A stretch of DNA of 64,000 nucleotides from Diadema setosum (GCF_964275005.1 NC_092705.1:4341825-4405824); one strand, 5' to 3'. Positions 37,331 through 47,757 are shown, counted from the first letter of the stretch. Numbers and translations are program-made. The notes: generated by a model from the letters alone, not told the origin.

Positions 37331-38569
37331 GTCTCGCCCACCGGAGGTGAAGGCGAGACTAAGGGATCCAAATGGCGTCCGTCCGTCGTCCGTCACAAAT
37401 GTTAAAGTTTACCTGCAAGACTCTCTTATGATGCATAACTTGGCAACTGTTACAGCAATGGCAGCCACACTTGGGTGATAGAAGCACTAGGGGTATCTTC
37501 ATGTTATGGTGTTGTCGGAGGTCATGTGATGATGTCAAAGGTCATTTGAGGTCATATATTAAAGAGTATGTGCAAGACTCTCTTTTCTATGTTAAAGTTT
37601 ACCTGCAAGACTCTCTTTTGACAAATAACTTCACATAAGTTGCTTGGATTACAACCTAACTTGTTTCATAGATGCACTGGGGGTACTTTCATGTTATGGT
37701 GCCGTTGGAGGTCACAGGATAAGGTCAAAGGTCATTTGAGGTCATACGTTAAAGTTTACTTGCAAGACTCTCTTATCACACGTACCTCGACACATATTGC
37801 TACAATGGCAATCAAACTTGGATGATGGATGCACTGGGGGTACCTTCATGTTATGGTGCCGTAAGAGGTCACATGATAAGGTCAAAGGTCATTTGAGGTC
37901 ATACGTTAAAGTTTACTTGCAAGACTCTCTTATCACATGTAACTCAGCACATGTTGATACAATGGCAATCAAACTTGGGTGATGGTAGATGTCTCTTGGG
38001 AAGTTGAAGGTAACCACAAGGTCAAAGGTCACAGACAGGGGTCAACGAACTTTTAGGGCCCCAATGTTAAGTTTTTAGGGCGCATTTCGTTTGTGGCTCA
38101 TAACTTTTGATCCCTTTGTCCGTTTGTGACCAAACTTGAATGGAAGGTGTCCCTTGGGGAGGTGAAGGTCATCACAAGGTCAAAGGTCACAGACAGGGGT
38201 CAACAAACTTTTAGGGCCCAATGTTATGTTTTTAGGGGCGTTTTGATTGTGGCTCATAACTTTTGATCCCTATGTCCGTTTGTGACCAAACTTGGACGGT
38301 AGATGTCCCTTGGGGAGTTAAAGGTCATCACAAGGTCAAAGGTCACAGAAAGGGGTCAACAAATTTTTAGGGCCCAATGTTAAGTTTTTATGGCGCGTTT
38401 TGATTATGGCTCATTACTTTTGATCCCTTTGTCCATTTGTGACCAAACTTGGATGGTAAATGTCCCTTGGGGTGTTGAAGGTCACCACAAGGTCAAAGGT
38501 CATAAGCAGGTCAATTAACTTCTGGGAGTTATAAAATATATTAATTCCTTGTACGCGAATGGGCGAGAC
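37331..38569. repeat. Tandem-repeat element bounded by GTCTCGCC / GGCGAGAC, rich in AGGTCA DR1 motifs
   Basis: The block begins GTCTCGCCCACCGGAGGTG and ends GGGCGAGAC. The left half has about 155-bp units (GTTAAAGTTTACYTGCAAGA, then CTCTCTT...GGGGTAYCTTCATGTTATGG). The right half has about 157-bp units (AAGGTCACAGACAGGGGTCA, TTTTAGGGCCCAATGTTA, CTCATAACTTTTGATCCCT). AGGTCAAAGGTCA occurs at 37722, 37879, 38019, 38177, 38333 and 38490. There is no coding capacity. Confidence 0.85.
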
Positions 38570-38763
38570 ACAATTTGGTACTTGCCTTGTGTAAGGGTTT
38601 GACGCCACATAACCAGCAGCTCATGCATCTTTTGTTTATATACATTAATTTACAATTGTTCTGTGACACAGTTTTCCACAAAAAGATTTGAAGCAATATA
38701 CATCTACCATCTTTCTCAGAACTGATTAATTATTGGAAAATTGAGCAAAGAAAATGGGATTCC

Positions 38764-38812
38764 ATCGGGATTCGAACCCGAGACCTTCGGGGTACGATGT
38801 AGGGCCTAGTGA
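38764..38812 (-). repeat. tRNA-like 3' half (probable tRNA-derived SINE remnant)
   Basis: On the minus strand, TCGGG-TTCGAAT-CCCGA forms a perfect T-arm containing the B-box GGTTCGAATCC, followed by an acceptor-like TGGAATCCCA. No matching 5' acceptor strand, D-arm or anticodon arm was found upstream, so it is not a full tRNA gene. Confidence 0.4.
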
Positions 38813-38899
38813 CATCACAAATTTATAATTATACACACTGTACATACTCTACAAGTGGCTGAAAGAATCAAATTTCCAACTAGAATGTATATACATTGT

Positions 38900-39601
38900 A
38901 TATATATAGTGCGAGAAGAAAAGCATTCGTGGACGTAGCTAGTGATCAACGTGTATGTTTATTGCCGAGCTTTCGGTCTCGTTCGGACCTTCATCAGGGC
39001 TGTGATGATCTCGCACTCTATGTATTGATAACGGTCATCGGCCTGTATCCGGGAGTCACACTCCAGTGGATCCAGTCCAGTGAGGACGGCAGTGCAACGT
39101 CCTGGACCAGAACATCTAGGTCACCGCAAAAGGATACGACAATGGCTCACTATAACACAATAAGGAGGAATCTGGCAACTCAACCATTTATACGCGCAAC
39201 AAGACTACCTACTTGAATGTAAAGAAAGAGACATTATCCCTAAAGGCCTACTCCTGAGGAAATCACGCGCGCTCAGCTGCGATGATGACACAACCAGCGA
39301 ATGGCGGACTACACTTTGGCTTATATTATTATTGTATGCTGTTATATAACTACTGATTCATTGATGACATAGTCATTATAGACTCACGATAATTAGATTT
39401 ATATTGTTACGAGTGTAGCCATACAAGTGAGTCATTTTTGTATCATGACAGCCCTGATGAAGGTCCGAACGAGACCGAAAGCTCGGCAATAAACACACAC
39501 GTTGATCACTAGCTACGTCCACGAATGCTCTTCTTCTCGCACTGAATATAGATAATGAAGGAGCTACACTGGTGCTGTACATGGTCGGGGACCCCTTCTC
39601 G

Positions 39602-39610
<9 letters not shown>
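38900..39610. mobile_element. Penelope-like element remnant with inverted flanking copies
   Basis: The block at about 38909-39000 (minus orientation) and the block at about 39448-39542 (plus orientation) are reverse complements. Both contain CCTGATGAAGGTCCGAACGA, then GACCGAAAGCTCGGCAATAA, and end in GCGAGAAG. The outer ends repeat TATATATAGTGCGAGAAG in inverted orientation (38902 and about 39592-39610). Between them is a short coding-like fragment (39197-39320) reading KERDIIPKGLLLRKS in one frame, similar in style to proteins of Penelope-type retroelements. Family assignment is inference. Confidence 0.5.

Positions 39611-39660
<50 letters not shown>
39606..39660. repeat. (TA)n microsatellite at the start of duplication unit A
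   Basis: Pure TA run of about 55 bp. AT runs also precede units B (47722-47755) and C (about 55905-55936). Confidence 0.9.
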
Positions 39661-39664
<4 letters not shown>

Positions 39665-41279
39665 TGAATTACACAAACGTTGAAAATCCAACAAAAGTAC
39701 TGTAAATGCGAAAGTATAAAGTTATTACGTGATTGTTCGTGGTCACGAAAGGGCAGTATTGACGTCGAGAACTGACATCCTCGCTCAAAAAAAAAATGAT
39801 AATAATAATAATAAGTGTATCTCAAAAAGAAACGAAATATAGTAATTATCTTCAACAATTCACCCTAGAGTCGATGATAGATTCTTCAATAGATAAACCG
39901 ATCCAAAGAAGATTAAAAAGGGCAGAACAGTCTCTGGTCGAGATGCAACTGATATTCTCTACAATACAAATGATGGAAAATTCCCAACCACTGATGTCGG
40001 AAAATGCACGAATATAATATTGTATGAGCTAAAATTTTTCATCGATCTTGTGATGTGGTGAAATGAAGAAAGCAAAACTGTAGGTGAATTGGAAAAGATG
40101 TGATCACAAAGGTTTTACTTCTGTTGAAGACGAACGTTGCCCGGTTCTCTCTCCTTATGTCATGTAATGTTGTCTCCTGTATGTCTCATATTCTCTGTTT
40201 AGTAGATCTCCTTACAAATCGATTAGAGAGTTTCGTTCGGGAGATTGTTCGTTTGTGGTGGGTTTGGTTTTTTTTTTCGTTCTACCTGCCTTTCTGTTTG
40301 CTTCCTCTTACATAAAATTGATAAAGTGTCTTCATATTTTTCACCAAGGATGTATCTGCCGTCGTTTTAATGATACCAATATTAAAAAAAAAAAAATCGT
40401 ATTTAAAAGCGATTTAATAGTACTGAGAATCAAATTAAAAAACGCCTTTTCGCCCTCTTGCATTTGCATGGTTTCCCTCAAGTCCATTTCCCCTCACTGA
40501 TATGCACGGTACTTCTGTACTGTACATAAAAAGAAAAGGCAAAAAGAAGAACAGAGAGATTTTTTTTTTTAATCGAGTATTGATTTTTTTTTTTTTTTTA
40601 TTCAATCATTTAACCAAGTATTAATCTTTTGATATTTGGGCTGACGCTGTACTATATATTGGTATACAGTTTGCAAGAAGAGGTAAAACTAATACTGTAG
40701 TATCTTTATCAGACTTTATCCTGCAAACGTGTTTCAACAGAAACGAAAACGCACACACTTATAATTTAGGCCTACATAAATGTGGGTATACACGTATACA
40801 TAGAAATATGCATACATTAACATCTATTTGCATTTCGAATTTAAGAATATTACATCAAACTACTGCCAATACATTATTATTCAAAAGTTTTACTATGGAA
40901 TATTGAGCCAAAATGAATCATATTGCAATGTTTTTGCTTAACCTGGATAGCAAAATCATCATAAGCATCAAAACAGCAAGACAGTTGATAACAGGGTGAC
41001 AAAATGGTTTTATGGCTTACAACAGTTACTCTTTCAAAAATATTAGGCCTAATGTTGATAAAATAAAGCATACGGGTGTTGTAGCTTTAGTTCTGTACAG
41101 TTGTATAGTATATATATATTTACACGATCGAGGTGTATATATACATTCACATTTAAACTGAAGAAGTTGTTCATAAATTCTTATATAGTTGAATGAGTTA
41201 TATTTTAATTAGCCTTAATTCTGAGCTCTCTTTTATATTCGTTATATTCACTCTTTTCTTTTATCTATTCCTTTCCTAC

Positions 41280-41828
41280 ATTATGTACATATACCTCGGT
41301 GATCCACCGCATCATGTGCCTCGCGTGTGCCGGTATAGACCCTTCATCTCTTCTCCTTTCTCGCCTTTCCCTGTCCTCTTGTCTCTTTCTGTTTCTTCTT
41401 TCAAAATAATTTCCTCTTTTCCTCTTTTTCCTTTACTGTGTTTTGTTTTTTTTTCTCTCTATCTCTCTCTTTACAAGAGAGGTTGCTTGTGTTTGCTTGT
41501 CCGTCTGTTTGTTTGTTTGTTTGTTTATATGTATAGGTCTGTTGTGTTGTACACCGATATATTATGTCTAGCTGATTGCTTTTTGATGTTATTTAGTCTT
41601 TTTGTCCACGAGGAGACTGCAAAATACAAGCTTAGCTTTTTAGCATGTCTCCTCCATTTCCTGCAACTTTAGTTTCAATTCAATTTTCATTGTTTACTTT
41701 GCTTTTGTGATGCGTAGTATTGTCAACTTCACGTATTTTTCTTTGTTACTACATTGCATTGATGATTGTGTTATTTTGTGTATGAAAATGTTGTTGGAAA
41801 TGAAATAAATGAAATGAAATGAAATGAA

Positions 41829-41831
<3 letters not shown>
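41280..41831 (+). mobile_element. Probable 5'-truncated non-LTR retrotransposon 3' end
   Basis: A pyrimidine-rich stretch (41340-41470) is followed by CACGAGGAGACTGCAAAATA and a short unique 3' segment, ending in a tandem ATGAA-type tail (41800-41831). A 3' end with a short tandem tail is typical of CR1/L2-type LINEs. No reverse transcriptase sequence remains. Family call is inference. Confidence 0.4.

Positions 41832-41873
<42 letters not shown>
41832..41873. repeat. (TA)n microsatellite
   Basis: AT dinucleotide run directly after the ATGAA tail. Confidence 0.9.
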
Positions 41874-41874
<1 letters not shown>

Positions 41875-42226
41875 GATCGTTTATGTTCATAGCCATGATA
41901 ACATCATAATTAAGGCCCAACCAACACGACCAACTGTTCGTCGATTGTTCGATGGTTGTGATGGTTATTCTTATTGTAGTTATATCGTAGTTTTATTTGG
42001 AACCTTTGTGTATGTACATAATGTTCCTATAGTTATTTATTTCATAGTTATATTCGTGTTTATTTCTCTGAGAGAATTTACTCATTTCTTATGGCCTCCA
42101 AGAAACATATGGAAAGAGGTACACTGTATTTATAAATCTCACTCAACACGAAATGTAACAAAGCAGAAGCAAATTTGCCGCTTTTACGGGAAACCTGTTA
42201 AGTTTCATCTCGTTTGCCTCTGTTCC

Positions 42227-42245
42227 CTCTCCCCCCCCCCCCCCC

Positions 42246-42284
<39 letters not shown>

Positions 42285-42292
42285 CTCTCTCT
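42227..42292. repeat. Poly-C / (CT)n tract
   Basis: A 15-bp C run followed by a CT run of about 45 bp, just upstream of the conserved receptor promoter block. CT-rich tracts also precede the equivalent block in units B (TCTA, about 49520) and C (about 57675-57725). Confidence 0.85.
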
Positions 42293-42535
42293 TGAAACTG
42301 AGAATGCACTAATTTCAGCAAGATATAACGGTTCTTTGATTGCCCGCCATTGGCCACGTTCAATGCGCATGCGCATGTGCATTTAAAGCACTTGATAACC
42401 TCACAGTTGGGCATTTTTAGCGTTACTTGCGCAGACATAGTTCTGCAAAATCAAGTTTTTCGGGAAACTGAAACGTTTACACGGTACGACTTGATACCTG
42501 CAGGAATAAATAGTCAGAACACAAGTCGTAAACAA
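42293..42535 (+). promoter_or_regulatory. Promoter and 5' noncoding exon of receptor A
   Basis: This 240-bp block is strongly conserved among the three units. It starts at CTTGAAACTGAGAA and includes a CCATTGGCCAC (CCAAT-type) motif, the palindrome TGCGCATGCGCA at 42364-42375 (NRF1-like), AGCGTTACTTGCGCAGACAT and GGAATAAAT. It ends in a splice donor, AACAA|GTGAGT, at 42535. Splicing to the acceptor TTTTCCCAG at 43154 places the receptor ATG 13 nt into exon 2. The TSS is inferred to lie downstream of the palindrome. Confidence 0.6.
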
Positions 42536-43167
42536 GTGAGTATCATCATTTTCCCTCCAAAGTATATGATTCGGTGATGGTTTACCAAATGATTATCGTT
42601 ATTGTCAACATTATTATTATTGTGTCTATTATTATCTTATAAATGAATAAATACATATATGCATACACAATTTTCGTATACAATATACCTCGATTCGAAA
42701 AGGATAAAAAGTTGGTCTGCGATACTGACCGTTACAATAGGTCAAATTTGCCAACGCTTGCGCTAGTACATCCACTGCATACACTGACCATATAGGATTA
42801 CTACTCTCTGTTGATATCCAAGAGCTTTAGGAAACCAAATTTTAGCATTGTTTAGGGACAAGTATGTAATGACGGAATCGAAGCGATGTCGTTTCAAAAA
42901 GAACGTTGGGATGTCAAAAGAGAAATGATTATCAGCATGATTGAGTAGCGGAAATCACATTTCCAAGGAAATCTTCAGTCATCTGACTTTTGCTATGGAG
43001 AGATCATTCCCTTCTGGTAGATCTTTAGCAGGAGACACGATGACTGTTTATTGAAGTCTTTATTTCATCCTTTCTTTAAAGAAAGATCTGGTACCAGGAG
43101 CTTTATTAAGCAATATTCTACATTTCTCACTTCCATGTTTGTTTGTTTTCCCAGGAAAAAACGGACC

Positions 43168-44511
43168 ATGACATTGTCCGCGTTTGCTACATTCACAAGT
43201 ATTCAACTGGTAATGCTGCTTTCGTATTTGGAAAGAGTGGGAAGCAGTCGAACCATTTACAACGCCTCAAAATCAACCGGTAACGAAACTGATAGTACAT
43301 TTTGGAAAACCATCCAAACTGAGTCGTATGATGGTACGATGTTTGAAGTAGACGTTACAACGCGGAGCCCTGGAGAAAGCTTCGGGAGCAGACACCGTTG
43401 GACGACATCAGTAGAAGAGCAATTGTCTTTAAATGTGGTGTTTCAGGACACTGTGGCGCCTCCCACTGACGTACTTTGGTCTGATACCAGCCCCATTCCC
43501 AACGTTAACACGTTGCCTGGATGGTCCTGGCAAGCCGTAGAGTGGTCCTGGTGGTTGATTCTCCAGATGTTCACCGCCATGCTGGGCATTGTGGGCAATT
43601 TACTTGTGATCATCGTCCTTTTCATCCGAAGAGAGCTGAGTCGTTCCACAGACACGCTGGTTGGTGCTCTGGCTGCGGCGGATCTGCTTGCGTCCGTCTT
43701 TATGATACCACTCCCTCAAGCACTAACGGTCCCTTCTTCATTTCTTGGACAGGTGTACTGCAAAGTTGTGCACTCCTCTATGTTTCTTTGGGTGTCATTT
43801 GAAGCCTCCACTTACACCCTAACGGCCATAGCTGTGGAAAGGTACATCGCGGTGGCTTATCCTTTCCATTTTAAGAATTTAGTAACTCGGAAGCGGGTCG
43901 TCATCGTAATAGTAGCGAATTGGATCCTGGGGTTCATGATCACGTCTTACGTATTCAAAGTCGCAAAACTTGATAAGTCCACAAATCACTGCGCTCCAGT
44001 AATCCTTTCCAAAGACGTCCAGATGCTCATCGGAACAAATTTGTTCCTAATGAACTTTTTGGTACCTGCCCTGATATCACTAACCATGCAGGCAATGACG
44101 GCTCACGTCCTGTTCCGCCAGTCCCTGGTATTCCGTAAGGTGGGCAATCAGGAGGGCCGATCGAACCCAGCGGCTAGACATTTAGCAGCCAGGAAACGCG
44201 TCTTACAGATGCTGTTTATTGTGATTCTAGTTTTCATCGTGTGTTTGGGTCCATCGCAGTGTTTTTACTTCGTCTTTAACTTAGGATTGCTACCAGACTC
44301 GTACTTGTTTAGCCCCTTACAGAAGGCATTAGTTGTTCTTTCCTTTGGGAACTCCTGCGCAAACCCGATCATCTACACCATACGTTACCCAGAGTTCCGC
44401 TCGGCAATAGGAGAGCTATTTTCTTTGAAGAAAGGAAAGGCGAGGGCAGCATTATTCAGTGAGAAAACAGAGGGAACATCTGCAAGATCTGTTGATAGCA
44501 TTCATGCCTAG
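43168..44511 (+). CDS. Class A GPCR, copy A (447 aa), peptide-receptor-like
   Basis: Seven-TM receptor with coding sequence in one exon. The start is the ATG in ACCATGA, 13 nt after acceptor TTTTCCCAG, conserved in all three paralogs. The longer upstream frame is intronic. A signal-peptide-like N-terminus (1-27) is followed by an ectodomain of about 100 residues with N-glycosylation sites (NAS at 32, NET at 39). TM1 has GN at 143-144 (N1.50); TM2 has LAAADLL with D172. C198 (TM3) and C275 (ECL2) can form the canonical disulfide. ERY (224-226) replaces DRY. TM4 has W252, TM5 has P300, TM7 has NPIIY (399-403). TM6 reads CLGP (359-362) instead of CWGP, so W6.48 is missing. A candidate AATAAA lies at 44789. 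It looks like a neuropeptide-type or lineage-specific chemosensory receptor; ligand unknown. Confidence 0.93.
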   Translation: MTLSAFATFTSIQLVMLLSYLERVGSSRTIYNASKSTGNETDSTFWKTIQTESYDGTMFEVDVTTRSPGESFGSRHRWTTSVEEQLSLNVVFQDTVAPPTDVLWSDTSPIPNVNTLPGWSWQAVEWSWWLILQMFTAMLGIVGNLLVIIVLFIRRELSRSTDTLVGALAAADLLASVFMIPLPQALTVPSSFLGQVYCKVVHSSMFLWVSFEASTYTLTAIAVERYIAVAYPFHFKNLVTRKRVVIVIVANWILGFMITSYVFKVAKLDKSTNHCAPVILSKDVQMLIGTNLFLMNFLVPALISLTMQAMTAHVLFRQSLVFRKVGNQEGRSNPAARHLAARKRVLQMLFIVILVFIVCLGPSQCFYFVFNLGLLPDSYLFSPLQKALVVLSFGNSCANPIIYTIRYPEFRSAIGELFSLKKGKARAALFSEKTEGTSARSVDSIHA

Positions 44512-44948
44512 GCGTCTGATTATGTAATGTCGCGTAAAACTATGTATTTATAATATCTTATTTATATATGAAGAGTTTTATCGCAAAAAGAGCTAAGCAC
44601 CATTTTAAATATTTCAAAGTAAGTCCATCATCAGATAGAGCAAAATTAAACCTTTCTAGTAATTCCTCACATGTGACATAGCAAGGAATATTCTAGAAGT
44701 TATGATTAAAATATCCTGCATTTCATTATTATTTTCACCAGCTTTAATCACAAATATCACAAGTTATCAAGAATGGAGCTCGTTTTGCAATAAAACTCTT
44801 CAGGTATAGATTTTAGATAATTATATAATGTATATGGGGAATATCTTCTAGATGTGTTGTCACTTTATGTTTACGATTTTTTTCTTTTTTTTTTTTTGCA
44901 AGCGTCGTTGAAATGTAGTTACACTATTCTTCGTGCATTGCAAAGTAG

Positions 44949-45339
44949 TTAAAGGTATCGTACAGTTTTGGTTGAGACCTAATTTCAGGTTTCTAACATT
45001 TTTTGGTGAGATAATGAGAAACCTCTTATGAAATATGAAAGAGCATGTAATTCTATGAGGAACTGAACGTTTATTTGATGAAAATTGGTTTGGAAATGGC
45101 TGAGATATCCAAAAAAAGAGCGATTCTAATAAAGTGTGTGACCCACACTTTATTACGATCGCTTTGTCTTACTTTGTTTTTGGATGTTTGAGTCATTCCA
45201 AACCCGATTTTCATCAAATAAACTTTGAATTCCTCTTTAAATGGTATGCTGTGTACTATTTCATAAGTGTTTTCTTGGTATCTCGCAAAAAGTTAAAAGC
45301 CCAATTCTCATCTCCACCAATACTGTACCATCCCTTTAA
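44949..45339. mobile_element. TTAA-flanked MITE family 2, copy 3
   Basis: A 391-bp copy: TTAAAGGTATCGTACAG at the left and CTGTACCATCCCTTTAA at the right. The flanks match unit B at about 52145, where a single TTAA followed by AGCGG is found with no element, so the insertion came after the duplication. Confidence 0.85.
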
Positions 45340-45349
45340 GCGGTTTAAG

Positions 45350-45830
45350 CGGTTATGTCGTGCAAGATGGTGGTATCCGATTATTGTGCACCTGCGATCA
45401 ATAAATCCAATAACATTTATTTTGAAGGTACTTTTTTATGCCCTCAAGATTGCATCCACACACAAGATTAAAAAATCTCCCCCAGATAGGATGTATAACT
45501 TCTCTTCTCTTCTGTTGAGTAACCCAGAGCTAAATTTGAGCAATGGACATAATTACAGGCAAGTTACAGGCAACATACTAGATGCAGTAATGTCGTGTAA
45601 GGTGGTGATATCCCTTCATTGTGCCCGCACCTATGATCAGTCAATCTAATTAACATCTATATTTGAGGTACTATTTATACCCTCAAGACTGCATTCAAAT
45701 ACAAGACTCAAAACCTTCCGAAGAAATGATGTACAACTTTTCTTTTATGTGCAGGCTAGAGCTAAATTTGAGCAATGTAAGTAATTGAGTTCAAACCACT
45801 GCAAGATACACCATTATGTCGGATTTCACA
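45350..45830. repeat. Two tandem ~240-bp repeats downstream of receptor A
   Basis: Units beginning near 45355 and 45596 share TGTCGTGYAAGRTGGTGRTATC, shortened here to GTGGTRATATC, then GATCARTMAATC, GGTACTWTTTAT, CCCTCAAGAYTGCATYCA and TAAATTTGAGCAATG. The same pair is found after receptor B. Confidence 0.65.
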
Positions 45831-46602
45831 CCTGAAGTTAGCAGCGCAATGCTACTATCCGTAACCCTGCGCACATGTTATCGTGTTATCGTAGGCAACG
45901 CTGGTGTTTTTTTTTTTTTTTTTTTAAATGACAACTTCATAATATTTCATAGCCGTTGGAATAGGCTGGATTATGATGTGTACACGTTTCCTTGGGAATT
46001 GCATATAATATTCACACATGTATATATATTTTTCATGCGTAGCATTCAACTTACTCAGTAAAAATTAACTTCCTCTTGCATGTTCGTTTACAAATATTTC
46101 AGTCATCAAATGTTCGTTCAGTAAGCTACCCGTATACAAACATGCTTGTTAACCTGATGCACTGTTAGATCGCTGTTTGCACTCATCCTCGTGTGTTTTA
46201 TTCTGCATTTTCAGACTAGCTGGATTTTACGGATCTAGGTTCTTTGTTCAATTCCTTGTGTACCAAATACTTTTGGACATCATATTATTGTAAACTGAAG
46301 ATCCGTAAAACTTTTAAACGAAAGAGTTCTCTTATTTCCTCTTCGTTCTTCTAATATTTTCTTCTGATCCCATTATACCAGTATGCGCGAAATAAAAGTA
46401 GAATTTCGCAATACAATGTATTATTTTATATTCCATAATTTGATTCTTAGAATGCCCTTTTTGTGAGAAGATCTATTCTGTTGACCTGTTAAGAACAGGT
46501 CGATTATGCATGTGGTAGGTAATTTACCTTCAAATGTGCTTAAGGCTCTTCTGTAGCAATCGTTGAGAAAACTGTCCATTAACACTCTAAAAAATTCCGG
46601 GA

Positions 46603-46782
46603 CAGAACTGACCCGGAACTGGTTCCGTTGGGGTCACACACCGTTCCAGGTCAAAAATGACTTGGAATTTGGTCATGAAGACCCGGAATGGTGTCACCCT
46701 GACCCAATTCATGACTCTGGATGGGGTCTGGTCATCGGAACGGTGTGTGACCCCCAACGGACCCAGTTCCAGGTCAGTTCTG
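46603..46782. repeat. 180-bp inverted-repeat element (GGTTCCGTTGGGGTCACACA arms)
   Basis: The left arm CAGAACTGACCCGGAACTGG, continuing through CCGTTGGGGTCACACACCGT, is mirrored by ACGGTGTGTGACCCCCAACGG minus one base and CAGTTCCAGGTCAGTTCTG on the right. The loop of about 90 bp also contains GACCCGGAATGG/GGTCAT words. Arm length is about 45 bp. Confidence 0.8.
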
Positions 46783-47018
46783 ACTCTTGACGTCGCCAGT
46801 TTGGCTGATCGAGCGGCGGCGCGGCGGTGGAGCTTGATAATTGATCTTTTGAGCATTGTTGAGAGGGGTAGTTGTTGCATTTCAACATCAGCTGATACAT
46901 GTATGCTTTATCGGCTCATTGTGTAGGTAAGCGTGGTCGCTGACCTCGTGGGTCCGTTGACCAATGTTTTGTTGATCGATCTCGAAACAGCTGAGTGATG
47001 GAATGAAACATACATGTA

Positions 47019-47020
<2 letters not shown>

Positions 47021-47057
<37 letters not shown>

Positions 47058-47071
47058 CATCATTATTGCTA

Positions 47072-47133
<62 letters not shown>

Positions 47134-47134
47134 G
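47021..47134. repeat. (TTA)n microsatellite
   Basis: About 38 TTA units with a short interruption near 47059-47078. It gives poly-Leu and poly-Asn frames that are not genes. Confidence 0.95.
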
Positions 47135-47717
47135 AATATTAAGAGACTTGACTCCGACGACACTCTTCCAGACAGGACCAAACTGTCTCACTCAAGATCC
47201 ATGACCTGCTGGTGTTGTACGTGCCCTAATTCCACTCCCTTCGGGTGGAAAGACTCATTCTACCAGGAGACAAAATGAATGTCGATGGGTCTCCCTTGTT
47301 CCCAATAGTTGCAAATAATTATAGTTATGTTTATGAAACACAATGAAGAAACAGCACTCTAACCAGCAACTCTTGGTCCCAAGGTGTGGCTTATATATGT
47401 GGGCGACAACCTTTCTGGTCAGCGTATGGCGCTGAAGAGATCACCTCAACCTCCTTCAGCACCTCAACTCTCAACATCGCAACATCTCAACAACTTGTAC
47501 CAACGACAAGTAATGGAAGCTTCGGATATTAACGTGATGATACGTCCCAGTCAATCACAACACCGGCCTTAAATTTTCAGATAATATAAGCAATATTTTG
47601 CAAATCCTACTTTTCAAACTTGCTAATCAAAACCTATTAGTCCCGGCAAAGTGATAGCTAATTAGTATTTGACCCCCATACAATGTGTGGGGCCAAATAT
47701 GTAAAGCATCCCCCATA

Positions 47718-47757
<40 letters not shown>

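Larger units (their letters stand above)
39661..46590 (+). repeat. Tandem duplication unit A (first of three receptor-bearing units)
   Basis: Landmarks shared in order with units B and C: CACGAAAGGGCAGTA (39745), GATGGAAAATTCCCAACC (39971), the 5' exon with the GCATGCGC palindrome (42364), the receptor exon (43155-44511), ACTTTT..ACATCATATT (46268) and a GAGAAAACTG end (46564). Unit-specific insertions include the non-LTR tail at 41280-41831 and the TTAA MITE at 44949. Confidence 0.75.
44512..47755. other. Receptor A 3' flank, no further gene
   Basis: Holds the TTAA MITE (44949-45339), two diverged about 240-bp repeats (45350-45830) shared with unit B, the inverted repeat at 46603-46782, the (TTA)n tract at 47021-47134 and an (AT)n run at 47722-47755. 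No coding frame with domain content was seen. Confidence 0.5.

Noticed and set aside
37331-38569. CRISPR-like array
   Set aside because: The units are about 155 bp and diverged, with no short repeats separated by unique spacers; the genome is eukaryotic.
38764-38812. tRNA gene on the minus strand
   Set aside because: Only the T-arm and a 3' acceptor-like end are present; the 5' half of a tRNA is missing.
41193-41672. 159-residue hydrophobic frame
   Set aside because: Pyrimidine-rich DNA gives Phe/Leu/Ser by chance; the context fits a non-LTR element 3' end rather than a membrane protein.
43051-43167. N-terminal extension of receptor A to the upstream ATG
   Set aside because: The extension crosses a conserved splice acceptor (TTTTCCCAG) and is not conserved in copies B and C, so it is intronic.
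46888-47278. Poly-Asn and poly-Leu frames
   Set aside because: Produced by the (TTA)n microsatellite.
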